Below are positions 54,801 through 63,612 of a stretch of DNA of 64,000 nucleotides, piece by piece; position 1 is the stretch's first letter, and every line of letters begins with the position of its first letter. Where the stretch lies: positions 248,001-312,000 of the forward strand of contig JAFLEH010000004.1 in the NCBI GenBank assembly GCA_017301995.1. Direction: 5' to 3'. The translations under genes were made by a program, and so were the position numbers. The DNA comes from Verrucomicrobiota bacterium. Lineage in GTDB: Bacteria > Verrucomicrobiota > Verrucomicrobiia > Verrucomicrobiales > Akkermansiaceae. The notes beneath the pieces were generated by a model. The model saw only the letters and a program-made list of their open reading frames with translations. It was not told the origin of the DNA and did no database searches.

Positions 54801-56310
54801 TGTCGGGGTGCATCCGGGGATGGGATAGCTCCGTTCGGATTTTGAATCAAGGCAAAGCCGCCCCCTGCCGCGATTAGGTCAAGGGCAGGGATAGCTCCGT
54901 TCGGATTTTGAATCAAGGCAAAGCGGGGGCGTAGTTGCGGATGCGGGGCATGGGGGATAGCTCCGTTCGGATTTTGAATCAAGGCAAAGCCGAATGCGCG
55001 GCCGACGCGCCGAACCCGCAGGATAGCTCCGTTCGGATTTTGAATCAAGGCAAAGCTACCCGATGTTCGTTCCATTTGAAAACCAGGGATAGCTCCGTTC
55101 GGATTTTGAATCAAGGCAAAGCCACGCAGATGTCAACCCGGCCAAGGCAACGGGATAGCTCCGTTCGGATTTTGAATCAAGGCAAAGCACCGGAGAATGG
55201 CCGTTATTCTACCGCGCGGGATAGCTCCGTTCGGATTTTGAATCAAGGCAAAGCGTGAACCCGCGCGATGCCGTCCAAACGCAGGATAGCTCCGTTCGGA
55301 TTTTGAATCAAGGCAAAGCGCTCCGGGGCGGATCCGGCCGGTGCCGCCGGGATAGCTCCGTTCGGATTTTGAATCAAGGCAAAGCGGGACTTGGTAGATG
55401 GTGATGGCTGGCGCTGGATAGCTCCGTTCGGATTTTGAATCAAGGCAAAGCTTGGATGTTCATCCAATGAATCATTCTCCGGGATAGCTCCGTTCGGATT
55501 TTGAATCAAGGCAAAGCGTTGGGTGGTGGTTGGTATTGGCATGGGGGGGATAGCTCCGTTCGGATTTTGAATCAAGGCAAAGCGTGATCCCTGGACGCGT
55601 CATCTCGCGCAACGGATAGCTCCGTTCGGATTTTGAATCAAGGCAAAGCATCTCCCGCATGGAGCACCTCTACGACGTCGGATAGCTCCGTTCGGATTTT
55701 GAATCAAGGCAAAGCGGGGAGGATGAGGTTTTTTAGACACGTTGGGGATAGCTCCGTTCGGATTTTGAATCAAGGCAAAGCATCGTTCCCATCCGCAAAT
55801 CCATTCCTTGGGGATAGCTCCGTTCGGATTTTGAATCAAGGCAAAGCAGCCCCTCTAGCCGCCTCAATCGCTGCTGCGGATAGCTCCGTTCGGATTTTGA
55901 ATCAAGGCAAAGCACCAAGCCGGAATCCGATTCCAGATATCTGGGATAGCTCCGTTCGGATTTTGAATCAAGGCAAAGCGGCTTCCTCGGCATCATGGAC
56001 ACCGGGGAGGGATAGCTCCGTTCGGATTTTGAATCAAGGCAAAGCGTGCGGGCCATCGGGTTCGATAGGGCCTATGGATAGCTCCGTTCGGATTTTGAAT
56101 CAAGGCAAAGCATCACTTGGGGTTTCTCGCGGGGTTCGCGGGGATAGCTCCGTTCGGATTTTGAATCAAGGCAAAGCCACGCCAGCGCGCACCGTCTCGA
56201 CCCACGCGGATAGCTCCGTTCGGATTTTGAATCAAGGCAAAGCGGTTGCTGGACAGCACGGCGCGCAGTTTGCGGATAGCTCCGTTCGGGTTTTTGAATC
56301 AAGGCAAAGC
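51792..56310 (-). CRISPR. CRISPR array: 69 repeats of 36 bp, 68 spacers of 29-30 bp
   Basis: Repeats on the plus strand start GGATAGCTCCG and end AAGGCAAAGC, 36 bp. Period is 66 (mean spacer 29.9, from first and last repeat positions). Read on the minus strand the repeat starts GCTTTGCCTTGATTC, which pairs with the tracrRNA anti-repeat, so the crRNA strand is minus and transcription runs from right to left, towards cas2. Repeats look identical by eye except the right-most one at 56274. The spacers look unrelated to each other. Long, well-kept arrays are usually active. Confidence 0.98.
56274..56310 (-). repeat. Degenerate terminal CRISPR repeat
   Basis: 37 bp instead of 36: an A-to-G change and one extra T in the centre (CGGGTTTTTGAATC instead of CGGATTTTGAATC). 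It is the first repeat in the inferred direction of transcription. Confidence 0.9.
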
Positions 56311-57016
56311 TTTAGTTGCGAGACCGTCCGGGGTATGCGGATGACTGGTTCGTTCGTGGATTCGGAAGAATGGAAGGACGGATGTGTTAAATGAGGCTTT
56401 CGGCGTGGAAGTTCGGGTGGCGAAGTGTGGGAATTCGGTGCTTAATCGTCGGGATTTTACTCTCGTTCGTGAGGATGCGGCGGGGAATGTGGTGTTCCGA
56501 AGATCCGTTTTGAAGATTCGTCGCTGCGGATTGGTGTATCGGACATGGGTTTCGTCGGCTGGGGAGTCGGATTTCACCCGATTCTGCAGCCCCAGAAAGC
56601 CGCTTCGGAACCCATAGGGATGCGACTTTGCAACGCTAAATCGGCTTAAAAAGGGGCATCGCTGCCGAGAGGAGACACCGCCACGACGCCAAGGTCGCCA
56701 GGGGAAGAGCGGATAAATTGGTGTCGATTTAGGATTGGTGATTTGTTTGCATGAGCGAGGCGTTCGGATGACAGAACGATTGCTTCAACGTGGAGAACGG
56801 TGCTCCCGGCGTGAAGGTTGCAGCGCATTGCCGGGAGTTTTTCAGAGTCGGCGGGTTGAATCGGACTCCGGATGTGAAGGATGGAAGCGGGAAACAACCC
56901 AACCGGATACGGAAACAGGAGGCGCGAAGCCGGAGTCAACGGGTTTGTCTCGTGGAACGGGTGTGGGAGGAAGTTGGAGACAAGAAATGAGGTGGCGGGT
57001 TTTTATCTGACATCCG
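56311..57016. other. Array flank and intergenic region
   Basis: The sequence next to the degenerate repeat should hold the pre-crRNA promoter on the minus strand, but I see no clear -35/-10 pair; TTAACA at 56389-56384 is the only candidate. An open frame at 56384-56617 (77 codons, plus) has no recognisable domain. Near 56679-56706 a degraded copy of the CACCGCCAAGACGCCAAGG motif found at 25614 and 26816 occurs. Nothing else is supported. Confidence 0.6.
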
Positions 57017-57538
57017 ATGATTGCTGATTCCGTTATCCGTCCCGAGACTCCGGCCGATGAGGCCGCGATCACCGAGGTCACCCTTGCCGCGTTTGAGACG
57101 TTGGAGATCAGCGGGCATACCGAGCATCACATCATCCGGGAATTGCGGGCGGCGGGTGCGTTGTCGGTGTCGCTGGTGGCGGAGGCGGATGGGCGTGTGG
57201 TGGGGCATATCGCGTTTTCGCCGGTGGTTCTATCCGACGGCACGGCGGATTGGTATGGGCTGGGTCCGGTGTCGGTGCAGCCGGCCTATCAAAAGCGCGG
57301 GATCGGAGGCGCGCTGATCCGCGAGGGGCTTGCGCGGCTGGAGGCGATGGGAGCGGGCGGTTGCTGTCTGGTGGGACATCCGGGATACTACGGACGCTTC
57401 GGTTTTTCCAATCCCGCGGGGCTTTCGATGGAGGGTGTGCCGTCCGAGGTGTTTTTCGCGCTATCGTTCGGTGGTGGCGTTCCGGTGGGGACGGTGGCGT
57501 TTCACGAGGCGTTTTTCACGACCGGGGACGCGCGGTGA
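57017..57538 (+). CDS. GNAT-family N-acetyltransferase
   Basis: A 173-aa acetyl-CoA-dependent acyltransferase. The N-terminal strand-helix is RPETPADEAAITEVTLAAF, the core is RVVGHIAFSPVVLS, and motif A (acetyl-CoA binding) is GLGPVSVQPAYQKRGIGGAL, followed by EGLARLEAMGAGGCCLVG. YYGRFGFSNPAGL is typical of the small-molecule subgroup related to YhbS-like proteins. The substrate is unknown. It begins 706 bp after the CRISPR array and is not part of it. Confidence 0.9.
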   Translation: MIADSVIRPETPADEAAITEVTLAAFETLEISGHTEHHIIRELRAAGALSVSLVAEADGRVVGHIAFSPVVLSDGTADWYGLGPVSVQPAYQKRGIGGALIREGLARLEAMGAGGCCLVGHPGYYGRFGFSNPAGLSMEGVPSEVFFALSFGGGVPVGTVAFHEAFFTTGDAR

Positions 57539-57569
57539 CGGGCTGGCGCGCGGACGCTTATCCCGAAAT

Positions 57570-57778
57570 CCGAAGTTCAGGGTAGTTTGGACGCCCGACT
57601 TACCACTGAGGGACTGGGAACCACTGTGGAAACTGATTTTTTGGAGAAAACGGGGAAGCACCTATTGATGAATGGGAACGATTTCCCCCATGTCAAAAAT
57701 CATATCAGTGGAATCAGTGGTTTTCAGTTCATCAGTGGTAAGAATGGAGGCGCTGGTTATGCCAACCTCCGATTTTGC
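57570..57778. repeat. Dispersed intergenic repeat family 2, copy B
   Basis: About 209 bp related to 15625-15794 in the same orientation, with an extra about 35 bp (TTACCACTGAGGGACTGGGA and following) after the first block. It fills the gap between the convergent acetyltransferase and glycosidase genes. Confidence 0.8.
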
Positions 57779-57780
57779 GC

Positions 57781-58683
57781 CTATTTTTCCCGAACGCCGA
57801 GCATCACGGGGATCGCGCGCGGGGTGCCGTCGGACGGGCGGTTGATGGTGGTTAGGCCGGGTTTGGCGGGATCTTTCTGGAGCAGGATCGAGCTGCCGCC
57901 GCCGTCCAGGTTGATGGCATTGGCACAGCCGCAGGCGGTCATCAGCGCCGCACATTCGGTTAGGGTCATGCCCTCGCTGGTGCCGCGGTTGCGGCCATCG
58001 ACCACCACCAGCCACAGCCACCGGGATGTGGCATCGAATCCGGCGAGGGTGCGGGGGTGGAGCGCGGTATCGGGTTTCGCCACGGTGTGGCCGTCCCTGA
58101 CTAACAAGTCGCCCCAGTCGGCCACGGCGTGTCGGATGGATGGGCCATCGCCCGCGGTGCCGAGGTGGGGTTTCCCATCCGGATCGAACCAGAAATCCGT
58201 GCGGTCGCCGGCATGAGGGCTGCGGACGTTCCCGTTGGCGGCGGCGATTCCCTGGATGTCCACCGGCTTGCCGGGATACCATCCGCGTTTGCGATCGGCG
58301 GCGCTGGTGCCGGGCAGGTGGGCGAAGGCGTTGGCGTTGACGGCCGCGAGCATCCGGGGTTCGGTTCTAACGAGCGCCGCTGGTTTGGTTAGTGTGGCTT
58401 CCGCGGGGCCCGCACCATCCGGATCGGCGCCGAGGATCACGCAAGGCTCGATCCGCGGGCTGCGGAGATCGGCTCTGAGGAAATGGATCCGCAGTGGGCG
58501 GGGCCGGGTGCGGGTCTCGCTCCAACCGGCCACCGGCGCGGGTTGTTCGTTGCCCGGGGCTTTTTCCAACCGCAGCGAGAGCGGCGCGGTTATCGGCTTT
58601 GGGACGGCCGGGGCGGTTTGGGCGGGAAGGCGGGCCGCAAGCGCGGCCGCAACCGCGAGGCAGGTCAATGCGCGTGGATCCAT
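57781..58683 (-). CDS. Secreted phosphodiester glycosidase (NAGPA-domain) protein
   Basis: 300 aa from ATG 58683 with signal peptide MDPRALTCLAVAAALAARLP. The NAGPA/DUF2233 fold is shown by PRMLAAVNANAFAHLPG, LVVVDGRNRGTSEGMTLTEC and the signature ANAINLDGGGSSILL (about residue 259), which ends the family's core. NAGPA removes covering N-acetylglucosamine from phosphodiesters in animals; bacterial members hydrolyse sugar phosphodiesters or polymers. Next to the sialidase and sulfatase genes, a role in glycan breakdown outside the cytoplasm is inferred. Confidence 0.85.
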   Translation of the reverse strand: MDPRALTCLAVAAALAARLPAQTAPAVPKPITAPLSLRLEKAPGNEQPAPVAGWSETRTRPRPLRIHFLRADLRSPRIEPCVILGADPDGAGPAEATLTKPAALVRTEPRMLAAVNANAFAHLPGTSAADRKRGWYPGKPVDIQGIAAANGNVRSPHAGDRTDFWFDPDGKPHLGTAGDGPSIRHAVADWGDLLVRDGHTVAKPDTALHPRTLAGFDATSRWLWLVVVDGRNRGTSEGMTLTECAALMTACGCANAINLDGGGSSILLQKDPAKPGLTTINRPSDGTPRAIPVMLGVREK

Positions 58684-58752
58684 GATTCCGCTGATACGCC
58701 GGCTTGTGCACCGGTCGTTCAAACTGGCGGCGATGGAAAAGGATGTTTTCGG

Positions 58753-59823
58753 CTAGCGCAGGGTGGCGTATTTCAGGCGGACGCCGTTCCACGAGATGAC
58801 GGCGGCGATCCGGCCGGGGCCGGTTTGATAGAGGGCTGGCCAGGTGAAGCGTTTGCCGGAACCGGCGTCGAAGGGCGGCGGGCCCAGCGGCTGCCAGGTG
58901 GCGCCGTGGTCGGTGCTGCGGGAGAGGGTGTTGGAGCAGGAGGTGAGCAGCAGTGTGCCGTCGGTTAGCGAGGTGATCCATGGGCCGGCGTGGTGGCCGG
59001 GAACCGGGGTGCCGAGGCCCGGCGGCCACCGGACGCCGTCGCGGGATATTTTCATATAAACATCCGCGTCGCCGATTCCGACGATTTCATATACGGCGAT
59101 GAAGCGTCCGTCGTCCATGCGGGTGACGACCGGCATGCCGGGACGGAGCTTTCCGCCGCCGGGTTCCTCGGCGAGCCGGATCTCACCGCCCCAGGATTTT
59201 CCGTGGTCGGGCGAGATCCGGACGCTGCAGACCTGGCTGTACGACGGCTTGGCGGCGGAGTGGGATTCGTTGGCGTAGGCCACGGCGAGGCGGCCGTCGG
59301 CCAGCGGATAGAAATGCGGTTCCCACAGTCCGCGGCCCTTCATGGTGCCGGGCGGTCCTTCGCTGCGGTCGATGACCGAAAGCTCCGACCAGGTGCGTCC
59401 GCGGTCGGCGCTGCGCCAGACCGGAAGCTGATAGGATGCTCCGTCAACCAGGGATCGTCCGGTTAGCAGAAGGATGCCGCCGGGCAGGGCGATCAGGTTT
59501 CCGTTGTCGAGTTTGCGTCCCGGACGGGCGACTTCTCCGGTTAGAGACCACTTGCCGGGATCCGGGTTGGCGGTGTGGATCCGCAGCATGCTTTCATTTC
59601 CGGCAAAGCGGGTGCTGACCGCGAACCAGTCCCTGCCGTCGCGTGCGAGGCGTCCCCAACCGCCGGGGTCGAGCCGGGTTTCCGCGCCCCATGCGAGGGT
59701 GGGCTCGGCCGGGGCCATCGGAGCGGCCGCCAGTGCGGACATGATGACGGTTAGAATGATGGCGAATCCGGAACGGTTGCCATGGCTTCGCGGGGCCGTC
59801 TGGCGTGGTCGGATGGAAATCAT
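58753..59823 (-). CDS. Secreted sialidase-like (BNR/Asp-box) protein
   Basis: 356 aa with an N-terminal basic stretch and a signal helix (FAIILTVIMSALAAAP). Asp-box motifs typical of six-bladed sialidase propellers occur three times: SADRGRTW, SPDHGKSW and STDHGATW. The catalytic Arg/Tyr/Glu set is not certain, so it may be an exo-alpha-sialidase or a related propeller enzyme. It lies between the NAGPA-type and sulfatase genes on the same strand. Confidence 0.82.
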   Translation of the reverse strand: MISIRPRQTAPRSHGNRSGFAIILTVIMSALAAAPMAPAEPTLAWGAETRLDPGGWGRLARDGRDWFAVSTRFAGNESMLRIHTANPDPGKWSLTGEVARPGRKLDNGNLIALPGGILLLTGRSLVDGASYQLPVWRSADRGRTWSELSVIDRSEGPPGTMKGRGLWEPHFYPLADGRLAVAYANESHSAAKPSYSQVCSVRISPDHGKSWGGEIRLAEEPGGGKLRPGMPVVTRMDDGRFIAVYEIVGIGDADVYMKISRDGVRWPPGLGTPVPGHHAGPWITSLTDGTLLLTSCSNTLSRSTDHGATWQPLGPPPFDAGSGKRFTWPALYQTGPGRIAAVISWNGVRLKYATLR

Positions 59824-59850
59824 GAGCGAGGGAGAGGATGATGGGGCCGC

Positions 59851-61431
59851 TCAGTTCCGCCGGGTGCCGGGGTGGGGTTGTTTGGCGGGTGCGGGTGGAA
59901 GGTCGCGGCGGAGTTTATCGTGGGCGGCCTTGAGGCGGGCGGTGGTTTCCGGGGCGGACTTGGAGAGATCGGTGTTTTCCCCGGGATCCTTGGCAAGGTC
60001 GTAGAGGGAACAGCCGCCGTTTTCCCACGCGATCAGTTTCCAGGTGCCGTCGATGAGCGCGGAGTCGTGGGACGCGATCAGGATCGGGTCGCGTGCGGAG
60101 GTTTTCCCGGAGGCGATGGCGGGCCATTGGTTAGAGCCATCGCAGGCGGAGGGGGACTTCGTTAGTCCGGCGGCGGCGGTTAGGGTGGGAAAAAAGTCCT
60201 GCACGCAGAGCGGGTGGTCGTTTTTCGATCCGGCCGGAAGGCGGCCGGGCCAGCGGAGCACGCACGGCGTGTGGATGCCGCCTTCATAAACGGTGTCCTT
60301 TCCGGATTTGAAGGGTGCGCTGTCGGAAAAGCGCCGGCCGGCCCCGTTGTCGGAGAAAAACACGACCAGCGTGCGGTCGCGGAGCCCCTGTGCGTCGATG
60401 GATGCGAGGACCTTGCCGATGGCGGTGTCGAGTCCCTCGATCACGGCTTGATAGAGTCCGGTGTCGCCGGTACCGTGCTTCTTGGTTAGGTCGTCCGGTG
60501 CGGCGAGCGGGACATGGGGCGCGTTGAACGCGAGTTCGATGAAAAACGGCCGTGCCGGGTCGCGGTTCGTGATCTGGCGGACGGTTTCGTCGGCAAGGAG
60601 ATCGGTCGAGTAGCCGGTTTCGGTGATGGCCTTGCCGTCGCGTTGCCAATCCGGGGTGCCACGCGGGCCGGTGTGTTGGAAATAGTCGATCTGCGGCCCG
60701 AGGAAGCCGTAGAAGTGGTCGAACCCGCATTGGGCGGGCAGTCGGCCGGAGCCGATGTGCCATTTTCCGATGAGGGACGTTTGGTAGCCGGCGGCGCGGA
60801 GGGTTTCCGGCAGGGTCGGAACTCCGGCCGGGAGACCTGGGTGGGTTGGCGGCAGCGCGTCGGCGATGTTGTAGCGGAGGGGAAACATTCCGGTTAGGAG
60901 CGCCGCCCGCGCCGGGCTGCAAACCGGGTAGGTGTAGAACCGCCGCAGTTCCATCCCCTCGGCGGCGAGGCGGTTGAGGTTCGGGGTGGTGACGGATGCC
61001 GAGTGGAAGCCCACGCCGTTCCAGCCCAGGTCGTCGGCGACGATGATGAGAATGTTAGGTTGGCCCACGGCATCCTTCGGCGGAGGAACGGGAGCGGGGG
61101 AGGGCGGGGGAGCGGCGGGTTGTTGCGTGACAGGCTGCGGGGTGACGGTGGCGGCACCTCGGCGGTATTCGTCCTGGGTGAGCTTGCCGTCGCGGTTTTT
61201 GTCCAGGGCGGCGAGGGATTGCGCGGCTTTGCCAATTTCCGCGGCGTCGATTTTCCCGTCCTGGTTGAGATCGAGGGCGGAAACGACGGGTGCCGGTCCG
61301 CCGCGGCCGGTGGGGCGGTTTGTTTGCGCGGTCGAAAGCGTCTGCAAGCCCCCGATAAGGGCAATCCCCGCGATGGCGAGGCGGCGCAGGGACGGAAACG
61401 AGGGAGATTTGGCGGAATCGGGCGCGGACAT
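59851..61431 (-). CDS. Exported sulfatase with N-terminal EF-hand pair
   Basis: 526 aa from ATG 61431 (signal around LAIAGIALIGGLQTLS). Two EF-hand-like loops come first (DLNQDGKIDAAE, DKNRDGKLTQDE), then a Pro-rich linker. The arylsulfatase domain starts with NILIIVADDLGWNG. The key motif is VCSPARAALLTG with Cys171, which FGE converts to formylglycine; GKWHIGSG and the C-terminal WKLIAWENGG follow. It removes sulfate from sugars outside the cytoplasm. The EF-hands may bind Ca2+ or anchor the protein. An FGE is needed; only a SUMF1-like protein at 3-968 is visible. Confidence 0.92.
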   Translation of the reverse strand: MSAPDSAKSPSFPSLRRLAIAGIALIGGLQTLSTAQTNRPTGRGGPAPVVSALDLNQDGKIDAAEIGKAAQSLAALDKNRDGKLTQDEYRRGAATVTPQPVTQQPAAPPPSPAPVPPPKDAVGQPNILIIVADDLGWNGVGFHSASVTTPNLNRLAAEGMELRRFYTYPVCSPARAALLTGMFPLRYNIADALPPTHPGLPAGVPTLPETLRAAGYQTSLIGKWHIGSGRLPAQCGFDHFYGFLGPQIDYFQHTGPRGTPDWQRDGKAITETGYSTDLLADETVRQITNRDPARPFFIELAFNAPHVPLAAPDDLTKKHGTGDTGLYQAVIEGLDTAIGKVLASIDAQGLRDRTLVVFFSDNGAGRRFSDSAPFKSGKDTVYEGGIHTPCVLRWPGRLPAGSKNDHPLCVQDFFPTLTAAAGLTKSPSACDGSNQWPAIASGKTSARDPILIASHDSALIDGTWKLIAWENGGCSLYDLAKDPGENTDLSKSAPETTARLKAAHDKLRRDLPPAPAKQPHPGTRRN

Positions 61432-61488
61432 GGTGCGGGAGAACAAACCGGGAAACGGGCGATTGGTTGCGCGGACCTGGAAACACAA

Positions 61489-61519
61489 CCCCCTTGGGCG
61501 GCGGGGCCGGCCAAGGGGG
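61489..61519 (-). terminator. Possible terminator after the PEP-CTERM protein gene
   Basis: A 9-bp perfect stem CCCCCTTGG / CCAAGGGGG with a 13-nt loop is followed on the minus strand by TTGTGTTT rather than a clean T-run. It lies between the PEP-CTERM and sulfatase genes, both minus. Confidence 0.5.
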
Positions 61520-61558
61520 CGGGGGGAGTCGGGAGTGAGGGTAACGCTTCCGAGGGGG

Positions 61559-62170
61559 CTAGTGTCTCCTGCGGCGGAGCAGCAGGGCGGTTCCGAGAAG
61601 CCCGAGGGCCGCGGATCCCGGTTCTGGAATCACGCTGAAGCTTGCGGAGGACGCTCCATTGTTGGAACTGGTGAGGACGTTCTTCGCGCCGGTCCACTCG
61701 TTGAACGTGTAGGAAACCGATGCGGTGATGGTATAGTTGCCGTTTGGCAATCCGGCGAGGATGTTCACGGTGTCCGGGCTGTTGTTCCAGAACCGGTTGT
61801 TTCCGGACACGCCGGATTGGGTGAGGGTTTGGCTGTGGTCATTGCCCGCGATGACGAGCGTCAGGGTGGCGGTGTTGGCATCGTCGAGCCAGTTGTTGTT
61901 GGTGTTGCCGCCCGGAGGGGTGTCGCCGCCGTTCCACGCGTAGTTCTCGAAATACCAGTTCGCCAGGGTGAGGGTGTCACCCACCGTGGGATTGAAGGTA
62001 CCGAAATCGTAACCGTCGAGCCGGGCATTGGACGGCACCCCGATGGAAGATACGTAGGTCGAAGTGCCGTTGACGTTGAATTCGCCGGTTGCCTCGACGA
62101 TTCCGATCGCCGCAGTGGCCAGATGGGTGGTGGCCAATGCGGTGACGGGTAGCAGGATGGTGGTTTTCAT
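61559..62170 (-). CDS. PEP-CTERM sorting-signal secreted protein
   Basis: 203 aa from ATG 62170, chosen because MKTTILLPVTALATTHLATA is a signal peptide; the frame extends upstream without support. The middle is Asn/Gly/Thr-rich with no known domain. The C-terminus VIPEPGSAALGLLGTALLLR plus an Arg cluster is a textbook PEP-CTERM tag, recognised by an exosortase and cut at the cell surface. Function of the mature protein is unknown. Confidence 0.85.
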   Translation of the reverse strand: MKTTILLPVTALATTHLATAAIGIVEATGEFNVNGTSTYVSSIGVPSNARLDGYDFGTFNPTVGDTLTLANWYFENYAWNGGDTPPGGNTNNNWLDDANTATLTLVIAGNDHSQTLTQSGVSGNNRFWNNSPDTVNILAGLPNGNYTITASVSYTFNEWTGAKNVLTSSNNGASSASFSVIPEPGSAALGLLGTALLLRRRRH

Positions 62171-62373
62171 GGCTGTTTTGGTTTGATGGGAGATAGGAAT
62201 GGCAGAACGATCGATTTTCACTGGCATTCCGATGAAAACCGGGCACGCCCTGCACAAGCGCAATGTTCCGGCCTTCGGCCCGGTTTAGAAAAAAGTGAAA
62301 ATTTATCCCCAGCGTTCGGGAAGCGGGTGAGTTTTGGCTTCCCGCCCAGGTGGGAATGTGTTGGACTTCCGGC

Positions 62374-62712
62374 ATGGAAACGTCGGAGGCGATCACGATT
62401 GTCATTTTTGGGGTGGGGCTGCTGATCCTCTTCATGCTGCTGGTGTCGGTGTGGAGACTTGGAGGCACTCTGGCGCGAGTGGAGCGCCGCATCGCGGAAA
62501 TGGCGGAGGTGGAGAAGGCCAGGGAAATCGCCGTGGCGGTTCCCGAGGCCCGCGGATCCCGTGAGCCGGATCGTTCCCGGGACGGGGCGTTTCTGCGTTT
62601 TCTCGAGGAGGACGCCGACCGTCGCAAGCTGTCGAAATCCGAGCAATTCGCCCAGTACCGCCAGTGGCGGAAGGCGCGGGGACTCAATTGGATGTCGGCT
62701 GAGCACGGCTGA
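62374..62712 (+). CDS. Small single-pass membrane protein
   Basis: 112 aa from ATG 62374. One N-terminal transmembrane helix (AITIVIFGVGLLILFMLLVS) is followed by a charged coiled-coil-like stretch (LARVERRIAEMAEVEKAREI) and a basic, Arg-rich C-terminus ending in QYRQWRKARGLNWM. No family is recognised. It is divergent from the PEP-CTERM gene and lies 143 bp before actA. Confidence 0.6.
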   Translation: METSEAITIVIFGVGLLILFMLLVSVWRLGGTLARVERRIAEMAEVEKAREIAVAVPEARGSREPDRSRDGAFLRFLEEDADRRKLSKSEQFAQYRQWRKARGLNWMSAEHG

Positions 62713-62855
62713 CCGTACACTTCGTAAATTTTTTCCATTTTTGGGTTGTCAGAATCCGCCTGATCTGCTTTCTCGGTGCCCCGACCGGCACCGTTCGGGC
62801 CAATTCCGTTTTTCCTGATTGTTGAAATACCTAGCCTAATTTCCAAAGCCCTCCC

Positions 62856-63554
62856 ATGGCAAACATCTTCCCCCGTTGGTCAAATTTGCTGCCGATCAAA
62901 ATCGCGATCTGCCTGCTTTCGGTCGCAGGCGGTCTCGTGGTGGCGTTTTCCATTTACGCGACTCCGAAATCGCTGGTGGTTGGCTACCAGCCTTCGCAGC
63001 CGATTCCGTTTTCGCACAAGATCCATATCGACCAATTGGGCATGGACTGCCGCTACTGCCATTCGTTCGTGGACGTGGGTGGCGCGGCCAACGTGCCGAC
63101 CGGCAACACCTGTTGGAACTGCCACCAGCACGTTCTGAAAGACAGTCCGAAGCTCGCGGGCCTGCGCAAGGCGATGGACCCGGCGTTTCCCGGATACGAC
63201 GGCAAGCCGGTCGAGTGGGTGCGCATCCACAAGGCGCCGGATTACGTGAAATTCAACCACTCCGCGCACGTCAACCGCGGGATTTCCTGCCAGAACTGCC
63301 ACGGCCGGATCGACCAAATGGAGACGGTGGCTCAGGACCAGAACCTTTCGATGGGCTGGTGCCTCGATTGCCATCGCAATCCGGAAAAGAACCTCCGCCC
63401 GCTCGAGGAGGTCTATAATCTCAAATACGATGCCGCGCAGTATATCAAGGATCACCCGGAACTCGGCGTGAAGACCACCGAGGAACTGGGCCTGAAGCTC
63501 AAGGAGCAATTCAAGGTGGTTCCGAAGACCACCTGCGCCACCTGCCATCATTGA
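62856..63554 (+). CDS. actA: Alternative Complex III pentaheme cytochrome subunit ActA
   Basis: 232 aa. One N-terminal hydrophobic helix (IAICLLSVAGGLVVAFSIY) is followed by five CxxCH haem-binding motifs: CRYCH, CWNCH, CQNCH, CLDCH and CATCH. Five haems with this length and topology fit ActA of the quinol-oxidising Alternative Complex III, which replaces the cytochrome bc1 complex in Verrucomicrobia, Bacteroidetes and others. The following gene begins with an ActB-like start, supporting the call. Electron flow is from menaquinol to a cytochrome c or oxidase. Confidence 0.88.
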   Translation: MANIFPRWSNLLPIKIAICLLSVAGGLVVAFSIYATPKSLVVGYQPSQPIPFSHKIHIDQLGMDCRYCHSFVDVGGAANVPTGNTCWNCHQHVLKDSPKLAGLRKAMDPAFPGYDGKPVEWVRIHKAPDYVKFNHSAHVNRGISCQNCHGRIDQMETVAQDQNLSMGWCLDCHRNPEKNLRPLEEVYNLKYDAAQYIKDHPELGVKTTEELGLKLKEQFKVVPKTTCATCHH

Positions 63555-63612
63555 TCCGCCCGCCACGCCGCAAAGCCCGACTTTTTCCCACCCCCATCTC
63601 ACGAAGTTCAAC

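Noticed and set aside
51792..56310. Plus-strand transcription of the array, co-directional with cas1-cas2.
   Set aside because: The tracrRNA anti-repeat pairs with the 5' half of the minus-strand repeat; the plus-strand repeat would need an anti-repeat ending CTATCC, which is found only as the array-edge hairpin with no tracr-like structure after it.
51718..56394. Many long open frames encoding repeated FALIQNPNGAI, LCLDSKSERSYP and DSSVRILNQGKA peptides.
   Set aside because: They are translations of the CRISPR repeat, which lacks stop codons in several frames; they follow the 66-bp period and have no start signals.
56384..56617. A 77-codon plus-strand frame beside the array.
   Set aside because: It has no domain and lies in the flank expected to hold the pre-crRNA promoter; a short real gene cannot be excluded.
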